DNA of 64,000 nt from Acidobacteriota bacterium. Lineage in GTDB: Bacteria > Acidobacteriota > Terriglobia > Terriglobales > Acidobacteriaceae. Of this stretch, positions 34,408 through 42,568 are shown one piece after another. The stretch lies in contig JABCZL010000001.1 in NCBI GenBank assembly GCA_013289685.1, forward strand, positions 127,838 through 191,837, in the 5' to 3' direction. Numbering within the stretch: the stretch's first letter is position 1; each line of letters begins with the position of its first letter. Both the position numbers and the translations under genes were made by a program. The notes beneath the pieces were generated by a model. The model ran no database searches and was not told where the DNA came from. It saw nothing but the letters and a program-made list of their open reading frames with translations.

Positions 34408-34542
34408 GCAGCAGGCCGAATAGCCCTGATGGTTGCTGGCGCGGTCTATTGTTTACATAATACCTGTTATCGGACATTGGATATCGGTCCAGACTCACCT
34501 CACCCTGGTTCTCCCTGATCTAACAACAGAGTCAAACTCAAA

Positions 34543-34570
34543 GGCGACGGACAGGAGTGTCCGTCCCACA
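34543..34570 (-). repeat. Family A repeat
   Basis: Inverted orientation: GGCGACGGACAGGAGTGTCC then GTCCCACA. It lies 16 bp after the glycosyltransferase stop. Confidence 0.85.
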
Positions 34571-34586
34571 TGCACGTCCCACTTGA

Positions 34587-35273
34587 TCACTTCAGGGTGT
34601 ATTTCACCAGGCACCACAAAGCACGGAAGCCGTCTTTCCAGCCGATCTTCTTGCCTTCTTCGTAGGTGCGTCCCCAGTAGCTGATGCCGACTTCGTAGAT
34701 GCGGAGGCGGCGCTTGGCGATCTTGACCGTGATCTCGGGTTCGAATCCGAAGCGGTCTTCTTCGATGGGGATGGACTGGAGGAGCTCGCGGCGGAAAACC
34801 TTGTAGCAAGTCTCCATGTCGGTGAGGTTGATGTTGGTCAGGGCGTTGGAGATCAGGGTGAGGATGCGGTTGGCGACGTAGTGCCAGAAATAGAGGACGC
34901 GGTGGGGGGCGGCGCCCAGGAATCGCGATCCGTACACGACATCAGCCTTACCTTCAAGTAAAGGATGAAGTAAGCCCGGGTAATCGGAGGGATCGTATTC
35001 GAGGTCGGCGTCCTGGATAAGGACATAGTCGCCGGTGGATTCCTGAATGCCCCGGCGAAGGGCAGCGCCCTTCCCCATGTTTTTGGGCTGGAGCAGCAGA
35101 CGGATCTGCGGATGGGCGGATTGCAGTTCGGAAAGAGTCTCGCGGGAGCCGTCGCCGGAACCGTCGTCGACGCAGATAAGTTCAATCTCCAGCGGGACGG
35201 CGAGAACGCGGGAGATGACTTCGCGCAGAGTGGCGTGCTCGTTGAAGACGGGCATGACTACGGAGAGTTTCAT
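34587..35273 (-). CDS. Family 2 glycosyltransferase, polyprenyl-phosphate mannosyltransferase-like
   Basis: 228 aa from the ATG at 35273. GT-A fold: MKLSVVMPVFNEHATL start, LICVDDGSGDGSRETL, KNMGKGAALRRGIQESTGDY, and the DADLEYDPSDYP nucleotide/metal-binding motif, then VVYGSRFLG and MYCYKVF-like TDMETCYKVFRREL. This matches single-domain Dpm1-type enzymes that move a sugar from a nucleotide to dolichyl/polyprenyl phosphate. No C-terminal membrane helices. A promoter TTGACG-17 bp-TACTGT is 32-60 bp upstream. Confidence 0.88.
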   Translation of the reverse strand: MKLSVVMPVFNEHATLREVISRVLAVPLEIELICVDDGSGDGSRETLSELQSAHPQIRLLLQPKNMGKGAALRRGIQESTGDYVLIQDADLEYDPSDYPGLLHPLLEGKADVVYGSRFLGAAPHRVLYFWHYVANRILTLISNALTNINLTDMETCYKVFRRELLQSIPIEEDRFGFEPEITVKIAKRRLRIYEVGISYWGRTYEEGKKIGWKDGFRALWCLVKYTLK

Positions 35274-35304
35274 GGGGTACGTAACATGGGGTGCGTAATC
35301 AGTC

Positions 35305-35333
35305 ACAGTAACCGGCGCGGAGAAGACCGTCAA
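35305..35333 (-). promoter_or_regulatory. Sigma-70-type promoter of the glycosyltransferase gene
   Basis: On the minus strand TTGACG (35333-35328), 17-bp spacer, TACTGT (35310-35305). Confidence 0.55.
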
Positions 35334-35363
35334 GGATGAGTAGGGTCGAAACCAAATGCAAAG

Positions 35364-36383
35364 TCAACGGCGACGGACAGGAGTGTCCGTCCCACATAAC
35401 ACAATCTTGGGATGGAATAAGGTCCCGGCTACACGAGTGGCGATGGCGATCAGGTCGCGTTGACTGGCGAAGACTTTGACCTGGGGGGCGCGGGAGAGGT
35501 CGGGGAGGTTGACGGTGCGTCCGCTGCGGATGCGGGCGGCGGTGGGTTCGTCGGCGGTGACGCAGGGGAGGTTGGGGAGAAGTTTCCGGGGATGGACGAA
35601 AAGGGCTTCCAGAGGGTCAAAATCCCCACCCTCTCGCGAAGAACGCGAGAAGGGTGGGGCACCCGGCGAAACACGAGGTCCCTCCACTCCGCCTTCCGTT
35701 CCGTTCGGGAGCGGAAGGCTCCGGTCGGAATGACATTGATCTGCCGCGTTGGCTAGTTCTTCTAGCTTGTGGGCGTCGTCTATGGTGAACTCGGCTACTG
35801 AAGTGCGGCGCAGGGACTCCAGGTGCGCGCCACAGGCCAGTTCCCTTCCCATGTCGTGGGCGACGGCGCGCATGTAGGTTCCGGAGGCGACGCGGGCGCG
35901 AAAACGGACTCGGTCGACGGCGACTTCCAGGATTTCGAATTCTTTGATCTCGACCTGGACCGGCTGCAGGTTTACTTCTTTTTGCTGGCGGGCGAGCTTG
36001 TAGGCGGGGACACCTTTAATTTTCTTGGCTGAGAATGGGGGCGGAGTTTGTTGGATAATTCCTCGGAAGCGAGCGGCTGCGGCTTCGACTTCTTCGGCAC
36101 GCAGGTTTACCGGCTGCGCGGTGGTCGTGGGGTCACCGTCGGCGTCATAGGTGTCGGTTGCGAAGCCGAAGCGGATAGTCCCTTCGTAGGTTTTTTCCGA
36201 TGCCGTATAGAACTGGGCCAGGCGGGTGAGGCTGCCGGTAACCAGCGGGAGGACTCCCGTTGCCATGGGATCGAGAGTGCCGAGGTGGCCGATGGACCGT
36301 TCGTGGAGAATGCGGCGGGCGCGGTTGACCACGTCGTGCGAAGTGAGTCCGGCGGGCTTGTCGATGATGAGGACGGCGTTCAT
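35364..36383 (-). CDS. truB: tRNA pseudouridine(55) synthase TruB with three repeat-derived insertions
   Basis: 339 aa from the ATG at 36383. TruB makes pseudouridine 55 in the tRNA T-loop. Catalytic Asp38 is in GTLDPMATGVLP; KxxGVPAYKLAR and RVASGTYMRAVAHDMG are also typical. Three parts are repeat DNA in frame: residues about 216-231 (CHSDRSLPLPNGTEGG, family D), 238-256 ([18 protein letters not shown], family B) and 330-339 (CGTDTPVRRR, family A, replacing the native stop). All are outside the catalytic core, between it and the C-terminal PUA-like domain or at the end. Confidence 0.94.
   Translation of the reverse strand: MNAVLIIDKPAGLTSHDVVNRARRILHERSIGHLGTLDPMATGVLPLVTGSLTRLAQFYTASEKTYEGTIRFGFATDTYDADGDPTTTAQPVNLRAEEVEAAAARFRGIIQQTPPPFSAKKIKGVPAYKLARQQKEVNLQPVQVEIKEFEILEVAVDRVRFRARVASGTYMRAVAHDMGRELACGAHLESLRRTSVAEFTIDDAHKLEELANAADQCHSDRSLPLPNGTEGGVEGPRVSPGAPPFSRSSREGGDFDPLEALFVHPRKLLPNLPCVTADEPTAARIRSGRTVNLPDLSRAPQVKVFASQRDLIAIATRVAGTLFHPKIVLCGTDTPVRRR
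35370..35396 (-). repeat. Family A repeat forming the truB 3' end
   Basis: Inverted orientation, GACGGACAGGAGTGTCCGTC core. The truB frame enters it from upstream and stops inside its flank. Confidence 0.85.
35619..35735. repeat. Family B and family D repeats inside truB
   Basis: Family B at 35619-35664 (AAATCCCCACC, inner TCTCGCG/CGCGAGA hairpin, GGTGGGGCACC). Family D at about 35685-35735 with TTCCGTTCC ... GGAGCGGAA and GGTCGGAATGAC, the same GTCATTCCGA end as at 40757 and 55547. Confidence 0.8.
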
Positions 36384-36514
36384 GAGATGATTGGGTAATT
36401 TGGTAATTGAGTAATTGTGTAGATTAAGAGGACACGGAAGGCGCGACCAGGTTTTCAATTACAGAATTTCTCAATTACACAATTACCCGATATTCCTAAC
36501 TTACCAGACCTGCC

Positions 36515-37219
36515 ATGCTTCCGATCAAAGACGACCAACCACGATACAGCACGCCGTATGTGAATTACTTCCTAATCGGGATCAACATTCTCATTTTCTT
36601 GTTGCAGTGGATGCAGCAGGTCACGGACCCGCACAGCGCCGACTTGTTCCAGAAGCAGTTTGGGGAGGTTCCGGCGCATCTGGCGACGTTTCTTTCGGGG
36701 TCCCACCGGTACTCGCTGCCGGATGTTCTGCTTCCGTTCTTCACGTCGATGTTTCTGCACGGCAGCTGGATGCACGTGCTGGGGAATATGTGGTTTCTCT
36801 ATATTTTCGGAGACAACGTTGAAGACTACCTGGGACACGTCACTTATTTTGTGTTCTACATTCTCTCGGGCTTGTTCGCCATGGCAACGCAGGTTGCGAT
36901 TAATCCGCACTCGACCATCCCGACGGTGGGGGCGAGTGGGGCGATCGCGGGAATTTTGGGGGCGTATTTCCTTTTGTATCCGAGAGCGCGGGTGCTGACC
37001 TGGTTCTTTGTTTTCGTGATCTATTTGCCGGCGTGGATTGTGCTGGGGGAGTGGTTTGTTATTCAGTTCTTCAATGGTGCAGCCATCCTCTCGATGCAGG
37101 CCGGGCGCGATGTGGGAGGCGTGGCTTTCTGGGCGCACATCGGGGGATTTGTGACAGGAATGGTGATGATCAAGATTTTTCCTGAGCGGAAGAGGCGGTC
37201 GCCTTACGCTTACCGGTAG
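36515..37219 (+). CDS. Rhomboid-family intramembrane serine protease
   Basis: 234 aa with six hydrophobic helices. Catalytic Ser141 in VGASGAIAGILG and His208 in FWAHIGGFVTG are present, with the oxyanion-type His82/His87/Asn91 region (MFLHGSWMHVLGNMWFLYIFG). Bacterial rhomboids cleave transmembrane segments in the lipid bilayer. The large L1 loop (35-75) is typical. Divergent from truB. Confidence 0.93.
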   Translation: MLPIKDDQPRYSTPYVNYFLIGINILIFLLQWMQQVTDPHSADLFQKQFGEVPAHLATFLSGSHRYSLPDVLLPFFTSMFLHGSWMHVLGNMWFLYIFGDNVEDYLGHVTYFVFYILSGLFAMATQVAINPHSTIPTVGASGAIAGILGAYFLLYPRARVLTWFFVFVIYLPAWIVLGEWFVIQFFNGAAILSMQAGRDVGGVAFWAHIGGFVTGMVMIKIFPERKRRSPYAYR

Positions 37220-37254
37220 ATTTGCACCGTTCACTCAAGTGAAACTCCCAAGTC

Positions 37255-37387
37255 AGAATCCCCACCCTCTTTCGCAAAGAACGCGAAAGAAGGATGGGGC
37301 ACCCAGCAAATCAAGAAAGCAAGCAACGTCAAAGCCGACGGACAGAGCCTGCCCTGAGCGAAGTCGAAGGGAGTGTCCGTCCCACAC
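37255..37387. repeat. Family B repeat followed by a family A repeat with a nested 26-mer
   Basis: Family B at 37255-37304. Then an inverted family A copy (37334-37387) is split by GAGCCTGCCCTGAGCGAAGT plus CGAAGG (about 37346-37371), placed exactly in the loop between GACGGACA and GAGTGTCCGTC. Confidence 0.8.
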
Positions 37388-37393
37388 CGATCC

Positions 37394-37969
37394 TCATTTC
37401 TTGGGGCGGGATTCGGGGGGGACCAGTCCGGCCAATCGGTAGTAGACGACCAGTTGGCCGTAGTGTTCGCCGCTGTGTTCGATGAAGCCGTAGGCAAAGT
37501 CATAGACTCGGACTTGCTGGTGGGCGAAGGGATCGACCACGAGATCGGACATCCCCTTGTCGCCTTTGGCCTGGATAGCGGCGGCTCCGTCGGCGAAGGC
37601 CTTCTTGACAAAGGCGACGACTTCGGCCTTGGTCTTGTATTGATCGCGTTTGGGGTCCTCTCCAGCGGGAGGTTTCTGTCCCATCACGGGATTGGTGAAG
37701 TAATAGTTGGCTCCGGCGGCGTGCAGCAGTTGTTCCGCGAAGCTGCGTTGAGCGGGGGTCGGCTTGAAGTCGTATTTATCTTCCGGAAAATCTTCCGCCA
37801 TCGCGATGAGCTTGCGGCCGACGTCATTCCAGGTGTCGAGGACGACCTTGGATGGACTGTCCGGGGGCTTGATGGGGGTGTCTTTCTTGGCGTCTTGTGC
37901 ACCTGCGGGTAGAGCGAGAATGGCGGCGAACAGGGCGGCGGCGAGAAACGGGGACTTCATCATTTTCAT
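37394..37969 (-). CDS. Exported DinB-superfamily protein
   Basis: 191 aa from the ATG at 37969 with GGAGG 8 nt upstream. A signal peptide (PFLAAALFAAILALPAGA) leads to a four-helix DinB-like bundle. Metal-ligand-type His residues are at LLHAAGANYYF and HSGEHYGQLVVYYR, the latter matching the DinB final-helix HxxxHxxQ-type motif. Export is unusual for DinB proteins but common in Acidobacteriota. The substrate is unknown. Confidence 0.82.
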   Translation of the reverse strand: MKMMKSPFLAAALFAAILALPAGAQDAKKDTPIKPPDSPSKVVLDTWNDVGRKLIAMAEDFPEDKYDFKPTPAQRSFAEQLLHAAGANYYFTNPVMGQKPPAGEDPKRDQYKTKAEVVAFVKKAFADGAAAIQAKGDKGMSDLVVDPFAHQQVRVYDFAYGFIEHSGEHYGQLVVYYRLAGLVPPESRPKK

Positions 37970-38095
37970 TGAGAGTTCCTCCACGGATGGATTTAGCGGT
38001 CGCAATTGTAATTGGACTTGCCGCGGGAGGAAAGGCGAGCAAAGGCATCAACCACGAAGGGCACTAAGGTTAACGAAGGGAGACGGTACGTGCCA

Positions 38096-38888
38096 TTACA
38101 GAGTGCCGGCGGTGGGAAGGATTTCCATCGATTCGACCGTCGTATTCGTGGGCAGAAGGATCGCTTGCACTACCGCTTCGGCTACGGCTTCTGGGGACAT
38201 CATTTTTTTTGCGGGGGGCTTGGGGCCAGAGGGTGGACCAGATGTCGGTGTCGGTGGCGCCGGGGAGCAGGGCGATGACGCGGATGCGGCGCGGGCGAAG
38301 CTCTTCGCGGAGAGTGTTGGTCAGGCCGAGGGCGGCATGCTTGGAGGCGTTGTAGGCGGCGCACCCGGCGAAGACGCGGGTGGCGGCGATGGAGAGATTG
38401 TTCACGATGGTGCTGCCGCGCTTCATGATAGCGAGCGCGGCTTGCGTCACGAGAAATGTGCCGGTCAGGTTCGTTTCGAGGACGTCTTTCCAGACGGGGA
38501 GTGGGAGCTTTTCAATGGGCAGATTCGGGTGCGCGATTCCGGCGTTGTTGATGAGAATGTCGAGGCGCTTGAACTGGCGGCGCGCGGCGCGGAACAGGGC
38601 GTCGACGGAGTGTGGGTCGCGGACGTCGCAGGGCTGGGCGAGGATCTTGATTCCTGGGGAGGCCAGTTCCCTGCTGACTTTCGCGAGCGATTTTTCGTCG
38701 CGTGCAGTGAGGATCAGGTGGCAGGATTCGGCGGCGAGTTCGCGGGCGATGGCCAGGCCGATGCCGCGGGTGGCGCCGGTGATGAGGGCAACTTGGCCGC
38801 GGAGGCGGGGTTTTGGAATTCTGGTTGAGATTAGCGCGGTCACGGGAATGAGGCTCGCTGAATCGTCGAGCCTGGATCGTCGAGCCAT
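38096..38888 (-). CDS. Short-chain dehydrogenase/reductase, frameshifted at an A8 run
   Basis: Classical SDR: VALITGATRGIGLAIA (NAD(P) motif), INNAG, SIAATRVFAG, Tyr-x-x-x-Lys in AAYNASKHAALG. From the start at 38888 the frame is good until about residue 229. There, eight A's (complement of T at 38203-38210) shift it into a Ser/Arg/His-rich tail ending at 38070. Removing one A restores KKMMSPEAVAEAVVQAILLP and ends at TAA 38096, a normal SDR C-terminus. It is a pseudogene, a slippage-controlled gene or a sequencing error; the run length makes all three plausible. Confidence 0.82.
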
Positions 38889-39025
38889 GATACCGCACGG
38901 TTGGTTTGCCGCAGCGCGACTCGATTAAACCCGCTTTGGGCCACTGATCCCAATGTCCCGGCTCCCGCCTGGTCCATGGCCAAAAGACACCGCCGAATTC
39001 ATCGGCGGTTCATGAAATAGGGCGT

Positions 39026-39268
39026 ATGATCGAAGAGATGCCATACATCTCGGAACATCTCTCCAGCCTTCGCCAGGAAATTGCTGATTTGCGGAACTTG
39101 AACGCCCGGCTCTCGGAAAAGGGTGGACACAACGCGGTCGACCAAACAGCCCTCGAACTGCGCACCGCCCGCCTGCGCGAGATCAAGCAGGAATTGTCGA
39201 AGATCCTCAACCGGCCCGACGATCCCAAGGTATGGTGGGAGCAATCCCGCAGGTCACAACAGACCTAA
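39026..39268 (+). CDS. Small conserved-looking helical protein
   Basis: 80 aa, or 76 aa from the ATG at 39038. EHLSSLRQEIADLRNLNARL and LELRTARLREIKQELSKIL are amphipathic helices with heptads, suggesting a helical hairpin. TATGAT lies 7 nt before the 39038 ATG, so that start could be leaderless. It is flanked by repeats and convergent or divergent to unrelated genes. No known family. Confidence 0.55.
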   Translation: MIEEMPYISEHLSSLRQEIADLRNLNARLSEKGGHNAVDQTALELRTARLREIKQELSKILNRPDDPKVWWEQSRRSQQT

Positions 39269-39366
39269 CTAGCAGGCCAATCCAGGCACGTCTTTTTCTG
39301 CGGCAGTCCCTGACGCGCGCGTTAGGGACGGACGCATTCCTGCGTCCGGGCGGACTTACGCGGCCG

Positions 39367-39439
39367 GGGGCCCCATTTCTCGCGCGTTCTTTGCGCGAGA
39401 AAGCCTGCCCTGAGCGAAGCCGAAGGGTGGGGATTTTCG
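39367..39439. repeat. Family B repeat with a nested 26-mer
   Basis: CCCCATTTCTCGCGCG ... CGCGCGAGAA is interrupted by AGCCTGCCCTGAGCGAAGCC plus GAAGG (about 39401-39426), then GTGGGGATTTTCG completes family B. The same 26-mer is nested in a family A copy at 37346. Confidence 0.8.
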
Positions 39440-39472
39440 ACAGCCCGAAGCCAAAGGGTCCGTCCGGCGGAC

Positions 39473-40705
39473 CTAGACGGCCAGCGTCGCGGCGATCGCG
39501 CTGAGCTTGGCATCGATTCCGTCGGCGCTCGGGATGCCGCCTTGGGCGAGGTCCTTGCTGCCGCCGCCGCGACCGCCCAGTTTCGCCATCGTCTCCTTCA
39601 TCAAAGCGCCCATGTCGAAGGGCTGGCCCGCGGACTGCGCAAAGACCACGGATGGCTGCGGCGGACTGGTGGCTAGAATCGCGACGGCGTGGGTTGAAAG
39701 CCGGGTCAGTCTCTGGGCGAGCAGCTTGACGAAGTTCAGGTCGCGATCCGAGATCGTACGGACTACCACCTTGCGTCCGTTGGTCTCGGGAGTCTCGGCG
39801 AGCAACGCGGCGGCCTGGGCGGCGGCGAGTTCTTCCTGCGACTGCTCGCGTTGCTTGCGCAGCGACCGGATCTCGTCGAGCGACTTGCGCGCCTGTTGCG
39901 GCACGTCATAGATGTGCGCCGAGAACAGCGCCGCGGTTTCGGTGAGCGTGGTGAAGTCGCGGCGCGCGGTCGCGACGGCGCGTTGTCCGGCGACGAATTC
40001 AACACGCCATCCCTGGCGGACTTTTTCTGCCTTTCTGAGCAAGACGCTGGCGATCTGTCCGGTTTGCGAGACGTGGGTGCCGCCACAGGCGGTGAGGTCG
40101 AAGTCGCGAATGTCGATGAGCCGCAACTCGTCGCGTTCGGTGGGCGGGAGTTTACGCAGGCCGAGCTTCCCTGCCTCGTCGCGGGTCACGAAGCGGATAT
40201 CGACGGGGCGGTTCTCGAGAATGATCTCGTTGGCAAGGTGCTCGGCGGATTCGATTTGCTCTTTGCTCAGTGTGGGCGTGTCCAGGTCGCTGATGTCCAA
40301 ATCGATCGAACAGTAATCGTCCGCCATATGGAACGAGACGGTTGGCATGTTGTAGAGGCGGATGAAGGCGGCGGAGAGCACGTGCTGTCCGGAGTGCTGC
40401 TGCATGTGGTCGCGGCGGCGGGTGGCGTCGATCCGGCCGCGGACGCGGGTTCCGGGCTTCAGGTCGCTCAGCGTCTCCAGGTAATGGACGACTCGACCGT
40501 CTTCAGCGTCGGCGACTTCGGTGACTCGTAATTTGGCGTCGGCGTCGGTGGTGATCCATCCAGTGTCAAAGACCTGGCCGCCGCTAGTGGGATAGAAGGC
40601 GGTGCGATCGAGAACCAGTGCGGGACGCGGGTTGTCGAGAACTTCGCGGACTTCGGCGTCGAAGTCGTAGAGGAAAGAATCGTGATAGTAGAGTCGGTCG
40701 GTCAT
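39473..40705 (-). CDS. AlaX-type alanyl-tRNA editing protein with DHHA1-like C-terminus
   Basis: 410 aa. It hydrolyses mischarged Ser- or Gly-tRNA(Ala) in trans. Metal/catalytic motifs: His104 and His108 (QQHSGQHVL), Cys207 and His211 (TACGGTHVSQ). The N-terminal TAFYPTSGGQ is typical of the AlaRS editing domain. After a coiled-coil (RSLRKQREQSQEELAAAQAA), a DHHA1-like domain ends with GRGGGSKDLAQGG, the usual glycine-rich signature. No aminoacylation domain. A TAAAAT lies 9 nt before the ATG. Confidence 0.9.
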   Translation of the reverse strand: MTDRLYYHDSFLYDFDAEVREVLDNPRPALVLDRTAFYPTSGGQVFDTGWITTDADAKLRVTEVADAEDGRVVHYLETLSDLKPGTRVRGRIDATRRRDHMQQHSGQHVLSAAFIRLYNMPTVSFHMADDYCSIDLDISDLDTPTLSKEQIESAEHLANEIILENRPVDIRFVTRDEAGKLGLRKLPPTERDELRLIDIRDFDLTACGGTHVSQTGQIASVLLRKAEKVRQGWRVEFVAGQRAVATARRDFTTLTETAALFSAHIYDVPQQARKSLDEIRSLRKQREQSQEELAAAQAAALLAETPETNGRKVVVRTISDRDLNFVKLLAQRLTRLSTHAVAILATSPPQPSVVFAQSAGQPFDMGALMKETMAKLGGRGGGSKDLAQGGIPSADGIDAKLSAIAATLAV

Positions 40706-40754
40706 GGAAGAAACATTTTAACCACAGAGGACACGGAGGGTCGACAAGATGCAT

Positions 40755-40880
40755 TGTCATTCCGAATCGAGCTGAAAGCTCGGTGAGGAACCTGCTGTAC
40801 CTCCGCCACAGTCAGCAGACTCCGCATTTCGGAATGCTAATGCATCTTGTCGACCGATTTCAGCTCGATTCGGAATGACA
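40755..40880. repeat. Family D inverted repeat, 126 bp
   Basis: TGTCATTCCGAATCGAGCTG (left) pairs with CAGCTCGATTCGGAATGACA (right); GACAAGATGCATT and AATGCATCTTGTC pair as well. It is a nested hairpin between the editing-protein promoter and the threonine synthase end. Confidence 0.8.
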
Positions 40881-40900
40881 ACGTATTTTGCCTGCAGCTT

Positions 40901-42133
40901 TTAGTATGGCCCGATGATTCCGCCGATTTGGCGCGTGGCTGGCTTCTTGGATTGTGCGGGCGACGGCGCCTGAGCCACATTGTTTGCATCCAGCACATCT
41001 AGATACTTCAACCCGCTCCCAGTGTTGAACAACACTACCGTATCCTGCGGCTTGAAGAATTCGCTGACGCGGAGTTTTCGGTAGGCGACCAGCGAGGCGG
41101 CTCCTTCGGGCGCAGCGAAGATGCCTTCGGCTTTTGCCCAATGTCTTGTGGCTTCGAGAATTTCATCGTCCGTCGCGCTGATTGCGGTGCCTTTGCTTTT
41201 CTTCAGGATGTCGAGAATCAGGTAGTCGCCGTAGGGCTTGGGGACGCGCAGGCCTGCCGCTATCGTGGCTGCATCCGGCCACATTTCCGCAGCCTGCTTC
41301 CCTTCTTCCCAGGCTTTCACGATGGGCGCGCAGCCCGACGCTTGCACGGTGATCATCTTTGGACGCTCCGCCCCGATCCAGCCCAGGGCTTCCATTTCTT
41401 CGAAGGCCTTCCACATGCCTAGCAAACCAACTCCGCCGCCGGTGGGATAGATGATGCCTTGCGGCATTCGCCAGCCGAGTTGCTCGGCGACTTCGTAGCC
41501 CATGGTTTTCTTGCCTTCAACGCGGTAGGGCTCTTTGGTGGTGCTGACGTCGAACCATTTTTCTTTTTCCCAGGCTTCGGAATTTTTCAATTCCGCGACT
41601 TTGCGGGCGCAGTCGCTGATGAGGCCGTCGACCAGCGTGGCGTGCGCTCCGTAGTAGTCGCACTCGATACGGTTCGCCATGGGAACATCTTTGGGCATGA
41701 AGATGTGGGCTTCGAGGCCGGCGGCGGCAGCGTAGGCGGCCAGCGCTCCCGCGGCGTTGCCCGCGGAGGGAATGGCAAGCTTCTTCAAACCGAAATGGCG
41801 CGCCATAGTCACACAAGCGGAGAGGCCGCGCGCCTTGAACGATCCGGTGGGGTTCAGGCCTTCGTCTTTGATGTAGACGCTGGGATATTCGCGGCTCAGC
41901 AGCATGGGCGTGAAGCCTTCGCCGAGCGAGACGGGATTGGCATCGGGAAGGACCGCGTCATAGCGCCACATGGTGGGCGCGCGCCCGGCGAGATTCCCGG
42001 ACGAGAATCTGCGTTTGATCTTGGCCAGATCGTAGCGCGCGTACAGAATGCCGCCGTCTTTGGGGCACACCGATTGCGGGCGGTCTGCCGGATAGTGTTC
42101 ACCGCAGCGAGTGCATTCCAGATGAGTCAACAT
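40901..42133 (-). CDS. thrC: Threonine synthase
   Basis: 410 aa. PLP-dependent conversion of O-phosphohomoserine to threonine. An N-terminal Cys motif (CTRCGEHYP...VCPKDGG) is typical of the archaeal-like ThrC class. The PLP Lys is in NPTGSFKARGLSAC; SLGEGFTPML, SAGNAAGALAAYAAAAG and PTGGGVGLLGMWKAF (phosphate cradle) are also present. No thr operon genes are adjacent. Complete at both ends. Confidence 0.88.
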   Translation of the reverse strand: MLTHLECTRCGEHYPADRPQSVCPKDGGILYARYDLAKIKRRFSSGNLAGRAPTMWRYDAVLPDANPVSLGEGFTPMLLSREYPSVYIKDEGLNPTGSFKARGLSACVTMARHFGLKKLAIPSAGNAAGALAAYAAAAGLEAHIFMPKDVPMANRIECDYYGAHATLVDGLISDCARKVAELKNSEAWEKEKWFDVSTTKEPYRVEGKKTMGYEVAEQLGWRMPQGIIYPTGGGVGLLGMWKAFEEMEALGWIGAERPKMITVQASGCAPIVKAWEEGKQAAEMWPDAATIAAGLRVPKPYGDYLILDILKKSKGTAISATDDEILEATRHWAKAEGIFAAPEGAASLVAYRKLRVSEFFKPQDTVVLFNTGSGLKYLDVLDANNVAQAPSPAQSKKPATRQIGGIIGPY

Positions 42134-42185
42134 GCCGAATGCGAGTTTAGCAGAGGAGCAGTTGCCAGCTGCTGGTAGCCAGCTG

Positions 42186-42404
42186 TCAGTCCTCGTCGCA
42201 GGCTTGCGAATCTATAGCCGGGTTGGAATCTGATTTCGAGGCAACGGGTGTTCCCTCCTCTTTGGCCGCCATCGCGGCCTTGAAACCACGAATGCTTTCG
42301 CCGAGTCCTTTGCCGAGTTCGGGCAGTTTCTTGGGACCGAGGACTAGCAGGGCAATTCCGAAGACGATGAGCAGGTGCGTTGGTTGAAATAGTCCTTCAA
42401 ACAT
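42186..42404 (-). CDS. tatA: Twin-arginine translocase TatA/TatE subunit
   Basis: 72 aa from the ATG at 42404. One N-terminal membrane helix (HLLIVFGIALLVLG), the FGxKKLPELGKGLGESIRGFK amphipathic helix of TatA, and an acidic tail. TatA forms the pore that moves folded proteins. It follows the Tat-exported ferritin-like gene by about 165 bp on the same strand, so the two are probably linked functionally. Confidence 0.93.
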   Translation of the reverse strand: MFEGLFQPTHLLIVFGIALLVLGPKKLPELGKGLGESIRGFKAAMAAKEEGTPVASKSDSNPAIDSQACDED

Positions 42405-42568
42405 CTTGAGCCTTTCTCTGTCGATGGCGATTGAAACTGCTGAATCATTTTCAGAAATGCAGGCGCCGTGACCGCTGGTTTTCGGCCACAGCGCCTGCTT
42501 AGCGAGCCGCATGAAATCCCTCCCCCGAGGCGGTCCCATGCGACTTCAAACTAGTTAGACCCCGCTCG

